DNA of 64,000 bases from assembly GCF_007859315.1 (NCBI RefSeq), contig NZ_VOHA01000005.1:372001-436000 (forward strand), written 5' to 3'. Made by a program: the position numbers and the translations under genes. This document shows positions 8,595 through 18,988 of the stretch, piece after piece. Every line of letters begins with the position of its first letter. The first letter of the stretch is position 1. The notes beneath the pieces were generated by a model. It did no database searches. It worked only from the letters and a program-made list of their open reading frames with translations, and was not told the origin of the DNA. The stretch is from Reyranella sp. CPCC 100927. Lineage in GTDB: Bacteria > Pseudomonadota > Alphaproteobacteria > Reyranellales > Reyranellaceae.

Positions 8595-9493
8595 CCGACG
8601 CGGCCCTCGTCGAAGCCGATGCGCGCGCGCTGGAGGCCCTGCGGCGCAAGAACAGCATCATCCGGCGACTGCTGCGCGACGTACCGGCGGCCCTGGCACT
8701 CGCCTTCCTGGTGCTGATCCTGGTGTGCGCGTTGTTGGCACCCTGGATCGCGCCGCACGATCCATTCGCCAACGCCATGCGCCTGCGCCTGAAAGCGCCG
8801 GGGTTCGTCAGCCCCGACGGCGCCCTATATCTCCTGGGCACCGATGCGCAGGGTCGCGACATGCTGAGCCGTATTCTCTACGGCCTGCGCGCCACCATCG
8901 GCATCGGCGCCATCGCCGTGCTGTGCGGCGGCGGACTCGGCGTCCTGATCGGCACCTTGTCCGCCTATTACCGCCGGCTCGACACCCCGCTGATGCGATT
9001 CGTCGACGTGCTGCTGTCCTTCCCGTCGATCCTGTTCGGTCTGGCACTGGCCGCCGTGCTCGGTCCCGGGCTCTTCTCGCTCTGCGTCGCGCTCAGCATC
9101 GCGGCAATCCCCACCATTGCGCGGGTTGCCCGGGGTGCCGCCACGGTGGTGATGCAGCAGGACTACATGGAGGCCGGCCGGGCACTGGGGCTGGGCGATG
9201 GCGCCCTGATCTGGCGCTACCTGCTGCTGAACTGCGGCTCGACCATCCTGATCTATGCCACCTTGCAACTCGGCCAGAGCATCCTGCTGGGCTCCGTCCT
9301 CAGTTTCCTGGGGCTGGGGGCGCAACCGCCGTTCGCCGAACTGGGCAGCATGACGGCCGATGGCCGCAAGTTCCTGCAGGCCTTCCCGCACGTCGCGACG
9401 ATTCCGGCGCTGACCATTTTCTTCATCGTGTTGGCATTCAATGTGCTGGGTGACGCGTTGCGCGACGCGCTCGACCCGAAGCTGCGACAATAA
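8591..9493 (+). CDS. Dipeptide/oligopeptide-type ABC transporter permease (DppC-like)
   Basis: This is subunit C of the same importer, 300 residues. The sequence has an N-terminal membrane segment after about 30 cytoplasmic residues, the conserved LLGTDAQGRDMLSRILYG block typical of DppC/OppC, and an EAA-type loop around QDYMEAGRALGLGD. The ATG overlaps the stop of the preceding gene (ATGA), which indicates translational coupling. It should form the translocation pore with the DppB-like subunit. Confidence 0.94.
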   Translation: MTDAALVEADARALEALRRKNSIIRRLLRDVPAALALAFLVLILVCALLAPWIAPHDPFANAMRLRLKAPGFVSPDGALYLLGTDAQGRDMLSRILYGLRATIGIGAIAVLCGGGLGVLIGTLSAYYRRLDTPLMRFVDVLLSFPSILFGLALAAVLGPGLFSLCVALSIAAIPTIARVARGAATVVMQQDYMEAGRALGLGDGALIWRYLLLNCGSTILIYATLQLGQSILLGSVLSFLGLGAQPPFAELGSMTADGRKFLQAFPHVATIPALTIFFIVLAFNVLGDALRDALDPKLRQ

Positions 9494-9515
9494 CCGCGCA
9501 CCTGGGAGACCCGCC

Positions 9516-11093
9516 ATGCTGCGATCGACATGCCTTGCCACCGCACTGCTGGCCGCCGCCCTCGCCGCAGGTCCGCCGGCGTTGGCGCAGAAGACCGTGA
9601 CCATCGTGCGCGAGATCGATACCGACCGCTACGATCCGCACCGCTCCACTGCGCGCTCCAATGCCGAAGTCATGTACATGGTGGGCGACACGCTGGTGAA
9701 TCTCGATTTCGACATGAAGACCCTGGTGCCGGGTCTGGCCAAAAGCTGGACCACGTCATCGGACGGGCTCGTCTACACCTTCAAGCTGCGCGATGACGTC
9801 ACCTTCTGCAGCGGCAAGAAGATGACGGCGCAGGACGTCGTGGCGACCTATGAACGCTGGCAGGCGCCGGAAACCAAGGGGCTGGTGAAATGGCGCATGG
9901 GCGATGTCGACAAGGTCGTCGCTGTCGACGACTACACTGTCGAATACCGCCTGAAGAAGCCGTTCTCTGAACTGCTCTACCAGATGACGCAGTACTTCCA
10001 CACCATCATCAACATCGATCAGGTCAAGCAGCTGGGTGCCGACTATGGCGTCAAACCGTTCGACGGCACCGGCCCGTTCTGCATGCAAAGCTGGACGCCG
10101 CGCGACGAGACCGTCCTGCTGAAGCACGCCAACTATAAGTGGGGCCCATCGATCTACAAGAACACGACGGCCCAGGTCGATCGCATCGTCTGGAAGGTGG
10201 TACCCGAGGAGAACACGCGAGTCACGGCGCTGCAGAGTGGCCAGGCCGATGTGAGCCAATACGTTCCGTACTGGGCGCTCAAGGACCTCATGGCGAACAA
10301 GCAGCTGTCGGTGTCCAAGGCGGAAAACTACTTCTGGACGTTCTTCATCGGCTTCAAGATCGACCGCGAACTGATGACCGACCTGCGGGTGCGCAAGGCG
10401 ATCAATCTGGCCGTCGACCAGAAGGCGATTACCGAAGCCGTCACCTTCGGCTTTGCCGAGCCAGCCAGCACCTACCTCATGCCCAGCGTGCTCGACTTCA
10501 ACGGCAAGGTCGACAAGGCCATTTATGGAGAGAGCACCGCGGAAGCCAATCGCCTGCTTGACGAGGCCGGCTGGAAGCGCGGTGGCGACGGCTTCCGCTA
10601 CAAGGACGGCAAGAAACTGGCACCGGTTCTGTACGGCATCTCCGGTTTCTTCAAGGAGGTAGCGGAAGCGGTCCAGGGCGATTTGCGCAAGGTCGGCATT
10701 GACCTGCAGGTGCAGCTGTTCGATGCCACGGTCGCCTGGGGCAAGCTCGCGACCCAGGAGTTCGATGCCTTCGGCATGAGCTTCCCCTATGTCAGTGCCG
10801 GCGATGCGCTGAACCTGTATTTCCGCTCAACCAATACACCGACACCCAACCGCATGAACTGGAAGGACCCCGAAACCGACAAGCTGCTGGACGAGGGCTC
10901 GACCGCGCTGTCGGCCGACGTTCGTGCCGCGGCATACGGCAAAGTGCAGCAGAAGGTGCACGATGCGGCAGTATGGATCCCGCTCTACCACGAGCCGCTC
11001 CATGTCGTCAGCGGCAGCAAGCTCAAGCCAGTGCGTGCCCACGGGAACTACGGTTGCGGCCTCTACAAAGGGCTGGGCATCGAATTCAAGTGA
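9516..11093 (+). CDS. Family 5 extracellular solute-binding protein (DppA/OppA-like)
   Basis: This is the periplasmic receptor of the transporter, 525 residues. A signal peptide (LATALLAAALAAGPPALAQ) ends near residue 25. The mature protein has the SBP_bac_5 layout, with DRYDPHRSTARSNAEVMYMV near the start and FNLAV-type segments (RVRKAINLAVDQKAI). The ATG at 9516 has a gggag ribosome site. It follows the permeases by 22 bases and precedes a cytoplasmic amidohydrolase, suggesting that the imported ligand is that enzyme's substrate. Ligand identity is unknown. Confidence 0.93.
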   Translation: MLRSTCLATALLAAALAAGPPALAQKTVTIVREIDTDRYDPHRSTARSNAEVMYMVGDTLVNLDFDMKTLVPGLAKSWTTSSDGLVYTFKLRDDVTFCSGKKMTAQDVVATYERWQAPETKGLVKWRMGDVDKVVAVDDYTVEYRLKKPFSELLYQMTQYFHTIINIDQVKQLGADYGVKPFDGTGPFCMQSWTPRDETVLLKHANYKWGPSIYKNTTAQVDRIVWKVVPEENTRVTALQSGQADVSQYVPYWALKDLMANKQLSVSKAENYFWTFFIGFKIDRELMTDLRVRKAINLAVDQKAITEAVTFGFAEPASTYLMPSVLDFNGKVDKAIYGESTAEANRLLDEAGWKRGGDGFRYKDGKKLAPVLYGISGFFKEVAEAVQGDLRKVGIDLQVQLFDATVAWGKLATQEFDAFGMSFPYVSAGDALNLYFRSTNTPTPNRMNWKDPETDKLLDEGSTALSADVRAAAYGKVQQKVHDAAVWIPLYHEPLHVVSGSKLKPVRAHGNYGCGLYKGLGIEFK

Positions 11094-11151
11094 GACGCCT
11101 CTTGCGGCCACGGATTTCCGCTCGAGGCGACGCAACACATAGGCAGGAAAC

Positions 11152-12621
11152 ATGACCACCAAGACAACGCATATCCGCAATCTCGACATTGTCGTCGCCT
11201 GGGACGAAGCGGAAAAACATCACGTCTATCTTCAGCATGCCGATCTCGTATTCCGAGGCAACGAGATCGTGCATGTCGGCCCGGGCTATGCACAGCCTGC
11301 GGACACGGTGATCGACGGTGGTGGCCTGATGGCGATGCCGGGCTTCGTCAACGTCCACAGCCATCCCTTTTCCGAGCCGGGCAACAAGGGCCTGACTGAA
11401 GAGGTCGCCAGCGACAAGCTCGGCCAGAGCTCGCTGTACGAATATCTGCCCGTGTTCGGTATGGAAGCCGATGCCGCCGGCGCGGCATCGAAGTTCGCGC
11501 TGCACGAGTTGCTGAAAAGCGGCGTCACCACGATCAGCGACCTGTCGGCCAACCGCGAGGGCTGGCTCGACGACCTCGCCTCGACCGGTATCCGCGCGGT
11601 CGTCTGCCCGATGTACCGCTCCGGCCACTGGTACACCAAGAATGGCCACGCCGTGGACTACGCGTGGGACGAAAAGGCCGGCGAGAAGGCCTTCGCCGAA
11701 GCGCTGCAGACCATCGATCGCGCCGCACAGCATCCCAGCGGCCGTTTGTCGGGCATGGTGGGACCGTCGCAAATCGACACCTGCACCGAGGGCCTGTTCA
11801 AGGACAGTCTGGCCGAGGCGCGCCGCCGCGGCATCCCGATGCAGACCCATGCCGGCCAGGCCATCGTCGAATTCAATGAAATGGTGCGTCGGCACGGCAA
11901 GACGCCGATCGAATGGCTCGACCAGATCGGCGTGCTGGGTCCCGACCTGATCATCGGCCATGGCATTTTCCTGAGCGACCATCCGCAGCTGCACTGGCCG
12001 CACAGCGACGATTTCGCCCGCCTGCGCGCATCGGGTGCCGCCGTGGCGCACTGCCCGACCGTCTTCGCGCGCCGCGGCATCGCGCTCAACACCATCGGCC
12101 GTTACATGGATGCCGGCATCCCGGTCGGCATGGGCACCGATACCTTCCCGCACAACATGATCGATGAGATGCGGCTGGCCTGCTATGTCGCCCGCATCGT
12201 CTCCGGTAACTACAAGCAGGGCCAGACCCGCCACGCGCTCGAGGCGGCGACCGTCGGTGGCGCCGCCATCCTGCGCCGGCCTGATCTGGGACGTCTGCTG
12301 CCCGGCTGCAAGGCTGACTTCTCCCTGGTCGACCTGCGTCACCCCTACATGCAGCCGCCGCTGGAACCCGTGCGCAGCCTGATCTATTCGGCGAGCGAAC
12401 GGGCTGTGCGCGATGTCTATGTCGATGGCGTGCAGGTGGTCCGCGACGGCAAGGTGCTGACCATCGACATCGACGCTGCCGTGGCGACCATGAACGACGG
12501 CCAGCGCCGCCGGATCGCCACGGTGCCGGAACGCGACTGGGCCGGCCGCACGCACGATCAGCTCGCGCCGCCGGTCTATGGTACGCGCGACCGCCTGCCC
12601 CAGAGCCGACCGGTTCATTGA
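11152..12621 (+). CDS. Amidohydrolase family protein (AtzA/TrzN/SsnA-type deaminase-like)
   Basis: This 489-residue cytoplasmic metal-dependent hydrolase belongs to the cytosine-deaminase/chlorohydrolase branch. The metal and catalytic residues are visible: HSHPF near residue 65, QTHAG near 235, GHGIFLSDH near 270 and GTDTFPH near 330. Such enzymes deaminate or dechlorinate aminated heterocycles and related compounds. It sits inside a Dpp-type operon, between the binding protein and the two ATPases, so it very likely acts on the transported compound. Its stop overlaps the next start by one base (TGATG). Confidence 0.88.
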   Translation: MTTKTTHIRNLDIVVAWDEAEKHHVYLQHADLVFRGNEIVHVGPGYAQPADTVIDGGGLMAMPGFVNVHSHPFSEPGNKGLTEEVASDKLGQSSLYEYLPVFGMEADAAGAASKFALHELLKSGVTTISDLSANREGWLDDLASTGIRAVVCPMYRSGHWYTKNGHAVDYAWDEKAGEKAFAEALQTIDRAAQHPSGRLSGMVGPSQIDTCTEGLFKDSLAEARRRGIPMQTHAGQAIVEFNEMVRRHGKTPIEWLDQIGVLGPDLIIGHGIFLSDHPQLHWPHSDDFARLRASGAAVAHCPTVFARRGIALNTIGRYMDAGIPVGMGTDTFPHNMIDEMRLACYVARIVSGNYKQGQTRHALEAATVGGAAILRRPDLGRLLPGCKADFSLVDLRHPYMQPPLEPVRSLIYSASERAVRDVYVDGVQVVRDGKVLTIDIDAAVATMNDGQRRRIATVPERDWAGRTHDQLAPPVYGTRDRLPQSRPVH

Positions 12622-13640
12622 TGCCGGATACGGCACCGCTGCTTGAAGTCGAGGCGCTGGAGACGCATTTCGCCACCGGTGCCGGGGTCTTCAAGGCCGT
12701 CGACGGCGTGTCACTGACCCTGGGCCGCGGCGAGACTCTGGGGCTGGTCGGCGAATCGGGCTGCGGCAAGTCCGTGACGTCGTTGTCGATCATGCGGCTG
12801 GTGCCGCAGCCGCCGGGGCGAATCGCCGGCGGCCGGGTCATGCTGGAAGGCCGTGACCTGCTGGTGCTCGGCGAAGACGAGATGCGCAAGGTGCGTGGCG
12901 ATCGCATCGCCATGATCTTCCAGGAGCCGATGACCAGCCTCAATCCGGTGCACACGATCGGCGACCAGATCATCGAAACGATCCGCCTGCACCGCGACGT
13001 CGCGCCGGCCGAGGCTCGCGCGCGGGCCATCGAGATGTTGCGCCTGGTGCGCATCCCCTCGCCCGAAACGCGTATCGATGATTACCCGCATCAGCTCTCC
13101 GGCGGCATGCGCCAGCGCGCGATGATCGCCATGGCGTTGGCATGCGATCCGCGCGTGCTGATCGCCGACGAGCCGACGACGGCGCTCGACGTCACCATCC
13201 AGGCGCAGATTCTCGACCTGCTGCGCGACCTGCGCGACCGCACCGGCACGTCGATTATCCTGATCACCCACGATTTGGGCGTGGTGGCCGAGCTCGCCGA
13301 CCGGGTCGCGGTGATGTACGCCGGCCGCATCGTCGAGGAAGCCCCTGTGAAGGCGCTGTTCGGCGATCCGCAGCATCCCTACACGCTTGGCCTGCTGGCC
13401 TCGATCCCGGGCCTGTCGGGACCGGGCGAGCGCCTGACCGCGATCGAGGGGAATGTACCCAACCCCTACGCCGTTCCCGACGGCTGCCGATTCCATCCTC
13501 GCTGTCCGTTCGCAATCGATCGCTGCCGGCAGCAGGTACCGCCACTCACCGTGTTGGAGGCCGACCATCGCGTCGCCTGCTGGCGCGTGCCGATCGACGC
13601 TACCCTGCAGCAGGCCATCCACGAGGGGAGCGGCCCATGA
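12621..13640 (+). CDS. Peptide-type ABC transporter ATP-binding protein (DppD/OppD-like)
   Basis: This is the first of two ATPases of the importer, 339 residues. Walker A GESGCGKS, signature LSGGMRQRA and Walker [12 protein letters not shown] are intact. The C-terminal oligopeptide-transporter extension has the conserved cysteine cluster ([15 protein letters not shown]), seen in OppD/DppD proteins. The ATG at 12621 overlaps the amidohydrolase stop by one base and its own stop overlaps the next start (ATGA), so the ATPases are tightly coupled to the enzyme gene. Confidence 0.95.
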   Translation: MPDTAPLLEVEALETHFATGAGVFKAVDGVSLTLGRGETLGLVGESGCGKSVTSLSIMRLVPQPPGRIAGGRVMLEGRDLLVLGEDEMRKVRGDRIAMIFQEPMTSLNPVHTIGDQIIETIRLHRDVAPAEARARAIEMLRLVRIPSPETRIDDYPHQLSGGMRQRAMIAMALACDPRVLIADEPTTALDVTIQAQILDLLRDLRDRTGTSIILITHDLGVVAELADRVAVMYAGRIVEEAPVKALFGDPQHPYTLGLLASIPGLSGPGERLTAIEGNVPNPYAVPDGCRFHPRCPFAIDRCRQQVPPLTVLEADHRVACWRVPIDATLQQAIHEGSGP

Positions 13641-14707
13641 CGCCGCTGCTGGCCGTTGAAGGGCTGATCAAACACTTCGACAGCCGCCGCGGCGTCGTGA
13701 TCCAGCGCAGCGTCGGTACGGTACGCGCCGTCGACGACGTCTCCTTCCACCTCAGCGCCGGTGAAACGCTGGGGATCGTGGGCGAATCCGGTTGCGGCAA
13801 ATCGACGACCGGACGATTGGTATTGCGTCTGATCGAGGCCACCGCCGGCACAATCCGCTTCGAAGGCCGCGACGTGCGGACACTGTCACGCGGGGCTCTG
13901 CGCGCATTGCGTCGCGACATGCAAATCATCTTCCAGGACCCATACGCCTCCCTCAATCCGCGCCTGTCGGTGGGTGACATGCTGGCCGAGCCGCTACGCC
14001 TGCATGGCCTGGCGTCCGGCGCGGACCTGCGGACCCGCGCCGAGGAGCTTCTGACCACAGTCGGCCTGTCGGCCTGGCATGCGTTGCGCTATCCGCACGA
14101 ATTCTCAGGCGGCCAGCGCCAGCGACTGGCGGTGGCGCGGGCGCTGGCGACACGGCCCAAGCTGATCGTGTGTGACGAGCCGGTCTCGGCACTCGATGTC
14201 TCCATCCAGGCGCAGGTCATCAATCTCCTGAAGGATCTGCAGAGCCGCCTGGGCCTGGCCTACATCTTCATCGCCCATGATCTGGCCGTCGTGCGCCATA
14301 TCAGCGACCGGGTCGCTGTCATGTATCTCGGCAAGATCGTCGAGACGGCCTCGACCGAGCAGCTCTTTACGGCGCCACGACATCCCTACACACGCGCGCT
14401 GTTGGCTGCGGCGCCGATTGCCGATCCCACGGGCCCGGCGCGACGCCTGCCCCTGGAAGGCGACATTCCGAGCCCACTCAACCCGCCGCCGGGCTGCCGT
14501 TTTCACACCCGATGTCCGCATGCGCAGGCGCAATGCCGCAGCGAAGCGCCTCCGTTGCGGGAGATCGCACCGGGCCACCGGGCCGCGTGTCACTTCGCTG
14601 AAGCGATCGCGGCCGTTGAAGCCGCGGCTGAAACCGTACCGCCACCGCCCTACATGCGCCGCCTCACCGATTATCGGCGCGCGGTTGCTGCCCTTGCGGG
14701 TCGCTAG
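13637..14707 (+). CDS. Peptide-type ABC transporter ATP-binding protein (DppF/OppF-like)
   Basis: This is the second ATPase of the importer, 356 residues. Walker [10 protein letters not shown], signature [12 protein letters not shown] and Walker [12 protein letters not shown] are present, and the C-terminus has the cysteine cluster [15 protein letters not shown]. The start at 13637 follows gagg and overlaps the preceding stop. A longer open frame back to 13142 is antisense-free read-through over the previous gene and is not used. It ends the operon; a 14-bp palindrome (GCAACGGCCGTTGC) follows at once. Confidence 0.95.
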   Translation: MTPLLAVEGLIKHFDSRRGVVIQRSVGTVRAVDDVSFHLSAGETLGIVGESGCGKSTTGRLVLRLIEATAGTIRFEGRDVRTLSRGALRALRRDMQIIFQDPYASLNPRLSVGDMLAEPLRLHGLASGADLRTRAEELLTTVGLSAWHALRYPHEFSGGQRQRLAVARALATRPKLIVCDEPVSALDVSIQAQVINLLKDLQSRLGLAYIFIAHDLAVVRHISDRVAVMYLGKIVETASTEQLFTAPRHPYTRALLAAAPIADPTGPARRLPLEGDIPSPLNPPPGCRFHTRCPHAQAQCRSEAPPLREIAPGHRAACHFAEAIAAVEAAAETVPPPPYMRRLTDYRRAVAALAGR

Positions 14708-14708
14708 A

Positions 14709-14722
14709 GCAACGGCCGTTGC
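14709..14722. other. 14-bp perfect palindrome after the Dpp operon
   Basis: GCAACGGCCGTTGC lies two bases after the stop at 14707. It could be a short stem at the transcript end or a protein site upstream of the SNF2 gene (start 14831). There is no T-run. The function is a guess; only the symmetry is seen. Confidence 0.4.
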
Positions 14723-14830
14723 GCGCGGTTGGTGGGGATAATCGCCGCCTCATCCTTGCAGGCCGCCACCTCCCCGGCAATACAACGCCATACCCGCCGC
14801 ACCGCAGTGGCATGACGATCGGAGTTCACG

Positions 14831-17617
14831 GTGGCGATGCAAGGAAACGGCAAAAGACCTCCCCCGGCCGCGAAGAGGTCGCGCACCACGGAGCGCGCCC
14901 CGGCCCTGGTGGGTTGGCACTCCAGCGATGCGGATGAGATCGAGCGCCGGCGTTGGCGTGGCCGGACGGAGATCGTCGCGGTCGAGTCGGGTGAACCGGC
15001 CTTTCCCTATTTTGGTACGTTCCGCGTCGCCTCGGGTACCGGCGGCAGCTACGAGGTCGAGATCCGATCGCTCGATCGCCTGGAGAACGCCTGTGGTTGC
15101 ACCGACCATCGGGTGAACGGCCTCGGCACCTGCAAGCATATTGAAGGCGTCCTCGAAGCGCTGCGCCGCCGCGATGCGCGCACCTTCTCGGACGCAGCGC
15201 GGACCGGCAGCCCGCGCGTGGAACTCTTCCTGCCGCGCACGGGCGACGGTTTCCCTCGCATCAGCTGGCCCCAGAACGCCGCCGCGACCCGGTCGGTTCG
15301 CAACGGCCTGGGAGCGTTCCTGACCGACGATGGCACCCTGCGCGACACATCACCAGCAGGCATCGAGGCACTTCTGGACGGTATCGCCGCGGCCGGACAC
15401 GGCGTTCGCCGTCACATCAGGGTATCGCGCTATCTGGCACCCTGGATCGAGGATGCCAAACGGCGCGCGGCGCGCCTCGACGCCCGCCGTCACTTCCTGG
15501 CTGACGTCAAAGCCGGCCGCCAGACGCTCGACCGACTGCATCACAAACTGCTGCCCTACCAGCGCGATGGCATGCTGCACCTCGCGTTCGGTGAGCGGTC
15601 GCTGCTCGCCGACGACATGGGTCTGGGCAAGACCATCCAGGCGATTGCGGCCTGCGAGCTGCTGCGGCACCTCAAGGGGGTCCGGCGCGTGCTGGTGGTC
15701 TGCCCGGCGTCCCTGAAGGGCGAGTGGCAGGAGCAGATCGCACGCTTCAGCGGCGCCGAGACGCTGCTTGTTCATGGCGGACGACCACAGCGGCTGGCTG
15801 AGTACGCCAAGCCCGCGTTCTTTACCGTCGTCAACTACGAGCAGGTCGTGATCGATGCAGCCGCTATCAACGAGATCGTGAAGCCCGACATCGTCGTGCT
15901 CGATGAGGCGCAGCGGATCAAGAACTGGCAGACCAAGACGGCCGCCGCCGTGAAGTCGCTGGTATCGCCCTATGCTTTCGTGTTGACCGGCACGCCGATC
16001 GAAAACCGCATCGACGAGATCTACTCGATCGTTCAGTACCTCGATCCGGGGTTGCTGGGGCCGCTGTTCCGCTTCAACCGCGATTTCTATGAACTCGACG
16101 AACGCGGACGGCCGGTCGACTACAAGAACCTGGAGGCGCTTCAGCGGCGCCTGCAGCCGGTCATGCTGCGGCGACGCAAGCATGACGTCGAGACGGAGCT
16201 GCCGGGACGCACGACGACCACGTACATGGTCGGCATGGCCGATGAGCAGCGCCTGCGTTATGACGAATACAAGGCGCAGGCGGCGCGACTGATTCACATC
16301 GCCAAACGTCGCCCGCTGTCACCGAAAGAGTTTGACCGCCTGCAGATGCTGTTGGCCTGCATGCGGATGTTGTGCGACACGCCGTTCATCCTCGATTCGG
16401 ATTGCCGTGTCAGCCCCAAGATCGAAGAGCTCGAGAAAGTGCTGACCGAGATCCTGGCGGATCCCGAGCGCAAGGTGATCATCTTCTCCGAATGGGAGCG
16501 GATGTTGATGCTGGTCCGCGAACTGGCCCAGGACATGCGGGTCGAGTTCGCGTGGCATACCGGTTCCGTGCCGCAGCAGCGCCGCCGCGCCGAAATCGAT
16601 CGTTTCAAGCACGATCCGGATTGCCGCCTGTTCCTGTCCAGCGACAGCGGCAGTGTCGGCCTCAATCTGCAGGCCGCCAATGTCGTCATCAACCTGGACC
16701 TGCCGTGGAATCCGGCACGGTTGGAGCAGCGCATCGCGCGCGCTTGGCGCAAGAACCAGCGCAAGACCGTTGACGTGATCAACCTGGTGACGGAAGACAG
16801 CATCGAGCAGAACATGCTGGCCGTGCTGTCCCAGAAGCAGGCTTTGGCGGACGGCGTCCTGGACGGCGACGGCGACCTGAAATCGTTGCGCATGCCGTCG
16901 GGCCGTCGGGCTCTTGTGGAGCGTATCGAGGCCGCCCTTGGCGCCACCGGGCAGCCGGCAACGACACCGCCGAAGCTGGCGCTGGACGTCCAGCTGCAGA
17001 ACGAACTCGTACGCCGGCATGGCGGCGCGCTTGTGTTGTTGGAAGCCCATCGAGGCGCCGATGGCGTGGACCGGTTCCTGGCTGTGTTCGACAGCGAAGA
17101 GACCGCAGCCCGGGAGCGCGAGCGGCGGTCGACAGCGCAAGGCGCCGATCCCGGCGCGCCCAGACTCGAAATCCTCGATCGGTTTACCTACGATGCCGTG
17201 CAACGGCTGACGGCAGCCGGCATCTTGAGGCCGGTCGACGAGGCGCGCCGCGAACTGGTGCGCTCGCCGACGCTGGGTGCGGGCGGCAAGGCGCGGGAGC
17301 AGGCGCGATCCCTGCGAAGCGCCGAACTGCTGGGCCATGCCGAACGAAAACTGCGCATGGCATTGCTGCTGGCCGAGCGCGGCTTTGCCGACGAAGCGGC
17401 GCCCATACTGACGACGTGCATCGACCTCGCGGCCCAAGCACGCACGGCCCTGACCGGCGACACATCGGATGATGAAGCACCGCAGGTGCCGACACTCCAG
17501 GCAGACGTCTCCACTGAGATCGCGTCACCGGACGGCACGGCGACAGCACTGAGTGCCATGGAGCGGTTGCTGGCCGATCTGCAGGGCCGCCTTCAGGCGC
17601 TCTCCGCCGCCGCTTGA
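14831..17617 (+). CDS. SNF2-family DEAD/DEAH helicase-like ATPase with SWIM zinc finger
   Basis: This is a 928-residue nucleic-acid-dependent ATPase of the SNF2/RapA type. The N-terminus has a SWIM zinc finger (Cys88, Cys90, Cys101, His103 in CGC...TCKH). The first helicase lobe starts near residue 243 (LLPYQRDGM) with Walker A DDMGLGKT near 265, the DEAQ box near 358 and LTGTPIENR near 385. The second lobe (about 525-690) ends with the arginine-finger region EQRIARAWRKNQ. The C-terminal 230 residues are charged and unclassified. SNF2 proteins remodel protein-DNA or polymerase complexes. It appears monocistronic, with no defence genes nearby, so a RapA-like housekeeping role is as likely as any other. 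Confidence 0.9.
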   Translation: MAMQGNGKRPPPAAKRSRTTERAPALVGWHSSDADEIERRRWRGRTEIVAVESGEPAFPYFGTFRVASGTGGSYEVEIRSLDRLENACGCTDHRVNGLGTCKHIEGVLEALRRRDARTFSDAARTGSPRVELFLPRTGDGFPRISWPQNAAATRSVRNGLGAFLTDDGTLRDTSPAGIEALLDGIAAAGHGVRRHIRVSRYLAPWIEDAKRRAARLDARRHFLADVKAGRQTLDRLHHKLLPYQRDGMLHLAFGERSLLADDMGLGKTIQAIAACELLRHLKGVRRVLVVCPASLKGEWQEQIARFSGAETLLVHGGRPQRLAEYAKPAFFTVVNYEQVVIDAAAINEIVKPDIVVLDEAQRIKNWQTKTAAAVKSLVSPYAFVLTGTPIENRIDEIYSIVQYLDPGLLGPLFRFNRDFYELDERGRPVDYKNLEALQRRLQPVMLRRRKHDVETELPGRTTTTYMVGMADEQRLRYDEYKAQAARLIHIAKRRPLSPKEFDRLQMLLACMRMLCDTPFILDSDCRVSPKIEELEKVLTEILADPERKVIIFSEWERMLMLVRELAQDMRVEFAWHTGSVPQQRRRAEIDRFKHDPDCRLFLSSDSGSVGLNLQAANVVINLDLPWNPARLEQRIARAWRKNQRKTVDVINLVTEDSIEQNMLAVLSQKQALADGVLDGDGDLKSLRMPSGRRALVERIEAALGATGQPATTPPKLALDVQLQNELVRRHGGALVLLEAHRGADGVDRFLAVFDSEETAARERERRSTAQGADPGAPRLEILDRFTYDAVQRLTAAGILRPVDEARRELVRSPTLGAGGKAREQARSLRSAELLGHAERKLRMALLLAERGFADEAAPILTTCIDLAAQARTALTGDTSDDEAPQVPTLQADVSTEIASPDGTATALSAMERLLADLQGRLQALSAAA

Positions 17618-17619
17618 GG

Positions 17620-18948
17620 TCACGACAGTGACGTCAACACCCGGGTGATCGTCGTAAACAAGTAATCAATCTCGGCTTGCGAGATGATCAGCGGCGGTGA
17701 CAGGACGAGGGCATCGCCAGCCGACCGCACGAGCACGCCGGCGTCGAAGCAGAGATTGGCGGCCTCTATGGACCGCGCAACGCCGCCGGCCGGCCGTGGC
17801 GCCAGTTCCACGGCGGCGAGCAGGCCGATGTTGCGGATATCGACGACATTCGGCAGCCCCTTCAGGCTGTGGGCCGCCTCTTCCCACAACGGCGCCGTCT
17901 TGGCCGCACGCTCGAAGATGCCCTGGTCGCGGTAGACGTCCAGCGTCGCGATGCTGGCGGCACACGCCAGCGGATGGCCGGAATAGGTATAGCCGTGGAA
18001 CAGCTCGATCATGCTCTCCGGCCCCGCCATGAAGGCGTTCCACACCTTGTCGCCCGCGATCACACCGCCCATCGGCACGGCGCCGTTGGTCATGCCCTTG
18101 GCGCAGGTGATGAGATCGGGTGTCACGCCAAACGCAGTCGCAGCAAACGGCGCGCCCAGACGGCCAAAGCCGGTGATGACTTCGTCGAAGATCAGCAGGA
18201 TGCCGTGGCGATCGCAAATCGCGCGCAGCCGCTCGAGATAGCCTTGGGGCGGCGGCAGCACGCCGCCCGACCCCGTCACCGGCTCGATGATCACGGCGGC
18301 GATACTCGAGGGATCGTGAATCTGGGTCAGCACCTCGAGTTCGTCAGCCAGGTGCGCACCCCACGCCGGCTGGCCGCGCGAAAACGCGGCATGCTCCAGG
18401 CTGAGCGTGTGCGGCAGATGATCGGTCTCCGGCAGCAAGGGACCAAAGTCCTTGCGGTGACGCCCGATGCCGGCCACGGACAGGCCGCCCCAACCCATCC
18501 CGTGATAGCCCTTGGCGCGGCCGATGAAGCGGGTGCGGCCGACCTCGCCTTTGACGCGAAAATAGGCACGCGCGATTTTCAGGGCCGTGTCGACGGCCTC
18601 GGAACCGGAGTTGGCGAAAAAGACATGATCCATCCCGGCTGGCGCGATGCCGGCAATGCGTGATGCCGCCTCGAACGCGAGCGGATGTGCCATCTGGAAC
18701 GAAGAGACGTAGTCCAGCTGCTCAGCCGCCTTCTTGATCGCCTCGACGATCGGGCGCTGGTTGTGGCCGGCGTTGACGCACCACAGGCCAGCCATGCCGT
18801 CCAGGATCCGCCGACCGTCGGCGGCGGTGTAGTACATGCCGTCGGCACCCACGAACAGGCGGGGATTGGCCTTGAACTGCCGGTTGGCCGTGAACGGCAG
18901 CCAGTAGGATTCCATTTCGCTCTGGTTCGGTATGCTCATCACCGTCAT
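17620..18948 (-). CDS. PLP-dependent class III aminotransferase (omega-amino acid:pyruvate type)
   Basis: This 442-residue cytoplasmic enzyme moves an amino group, probably from an omega-amino acid or amine, to pyruvate or another keto acid. The PLP residues are visible: GSEAVDTALK near 115-124 for phosphate binding, Asp255 in LLIFDEVITGFGR and Schiff-base Lys284 in TCAKGMTNGA. The ATG at 18948 has a gagga ribosome site; the ATG at 18939 is also possible. It is divergent from the C45 hydrolase and shares its promoter region. It ends 2 bases from the SNF2 gene stop. Confidence 0.92.
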   Translation of the reverse strand: MTVMSIPNQSEMESYWLPFTANRQFKANPRLFVGADGMYYTAADGRRILDGMAGLWCVNAGHNQRPIVEAIKKAAEQLDYVSSFQMAHPLAFEAASRIAGIAPAGMDHVFFANSGSEAVDTALKIARAYFRVKGEVGRTRFIGRAKGYHGMGWGGLSVAGIGRHRKDFGPLLPETDHLPHTLSLEHAAFSRGQPAWGAHLADELEVLTQIHDPSSIAAVIIEPVTGSGGVLPPPQGYLERLRAICDRHGILLIFDEVITGFGRLGAPFAATAFGVTPDLITCAKGMTNGAVPMGGVIAGDKVWNAFMAGPESMIELFHGYTYSGHPLACAASIATLDVYRDQGIFERAAKTAPLWEEAAHSLKGLPNVVDIRNIGLLAAVELAPRPAGGVARSIEAANLCFDAGVLVRSAGDALVLSPPLIISQAEIDYLFTTITRVLTSLS

Positions 18949-18988
18949 GTGCGGATCCTCAATCCCTGAGCTGTTTCTCATCGCGATA

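Noticed and set aside
13142-13636. In-frame 165-codon extension of the second Dpp ATPase over the first
   Set aside because: It reads the DppD-like gene in another frame; ATG 13637 with gagg and the usual N-terminus is the real start.
14831-17617. SNF2 helicase as part of a defence island
   Set aside because: The neighbours are a peptide transporter and an aminotransferase; no nuclease, methyltransferase or other defence partner is present.
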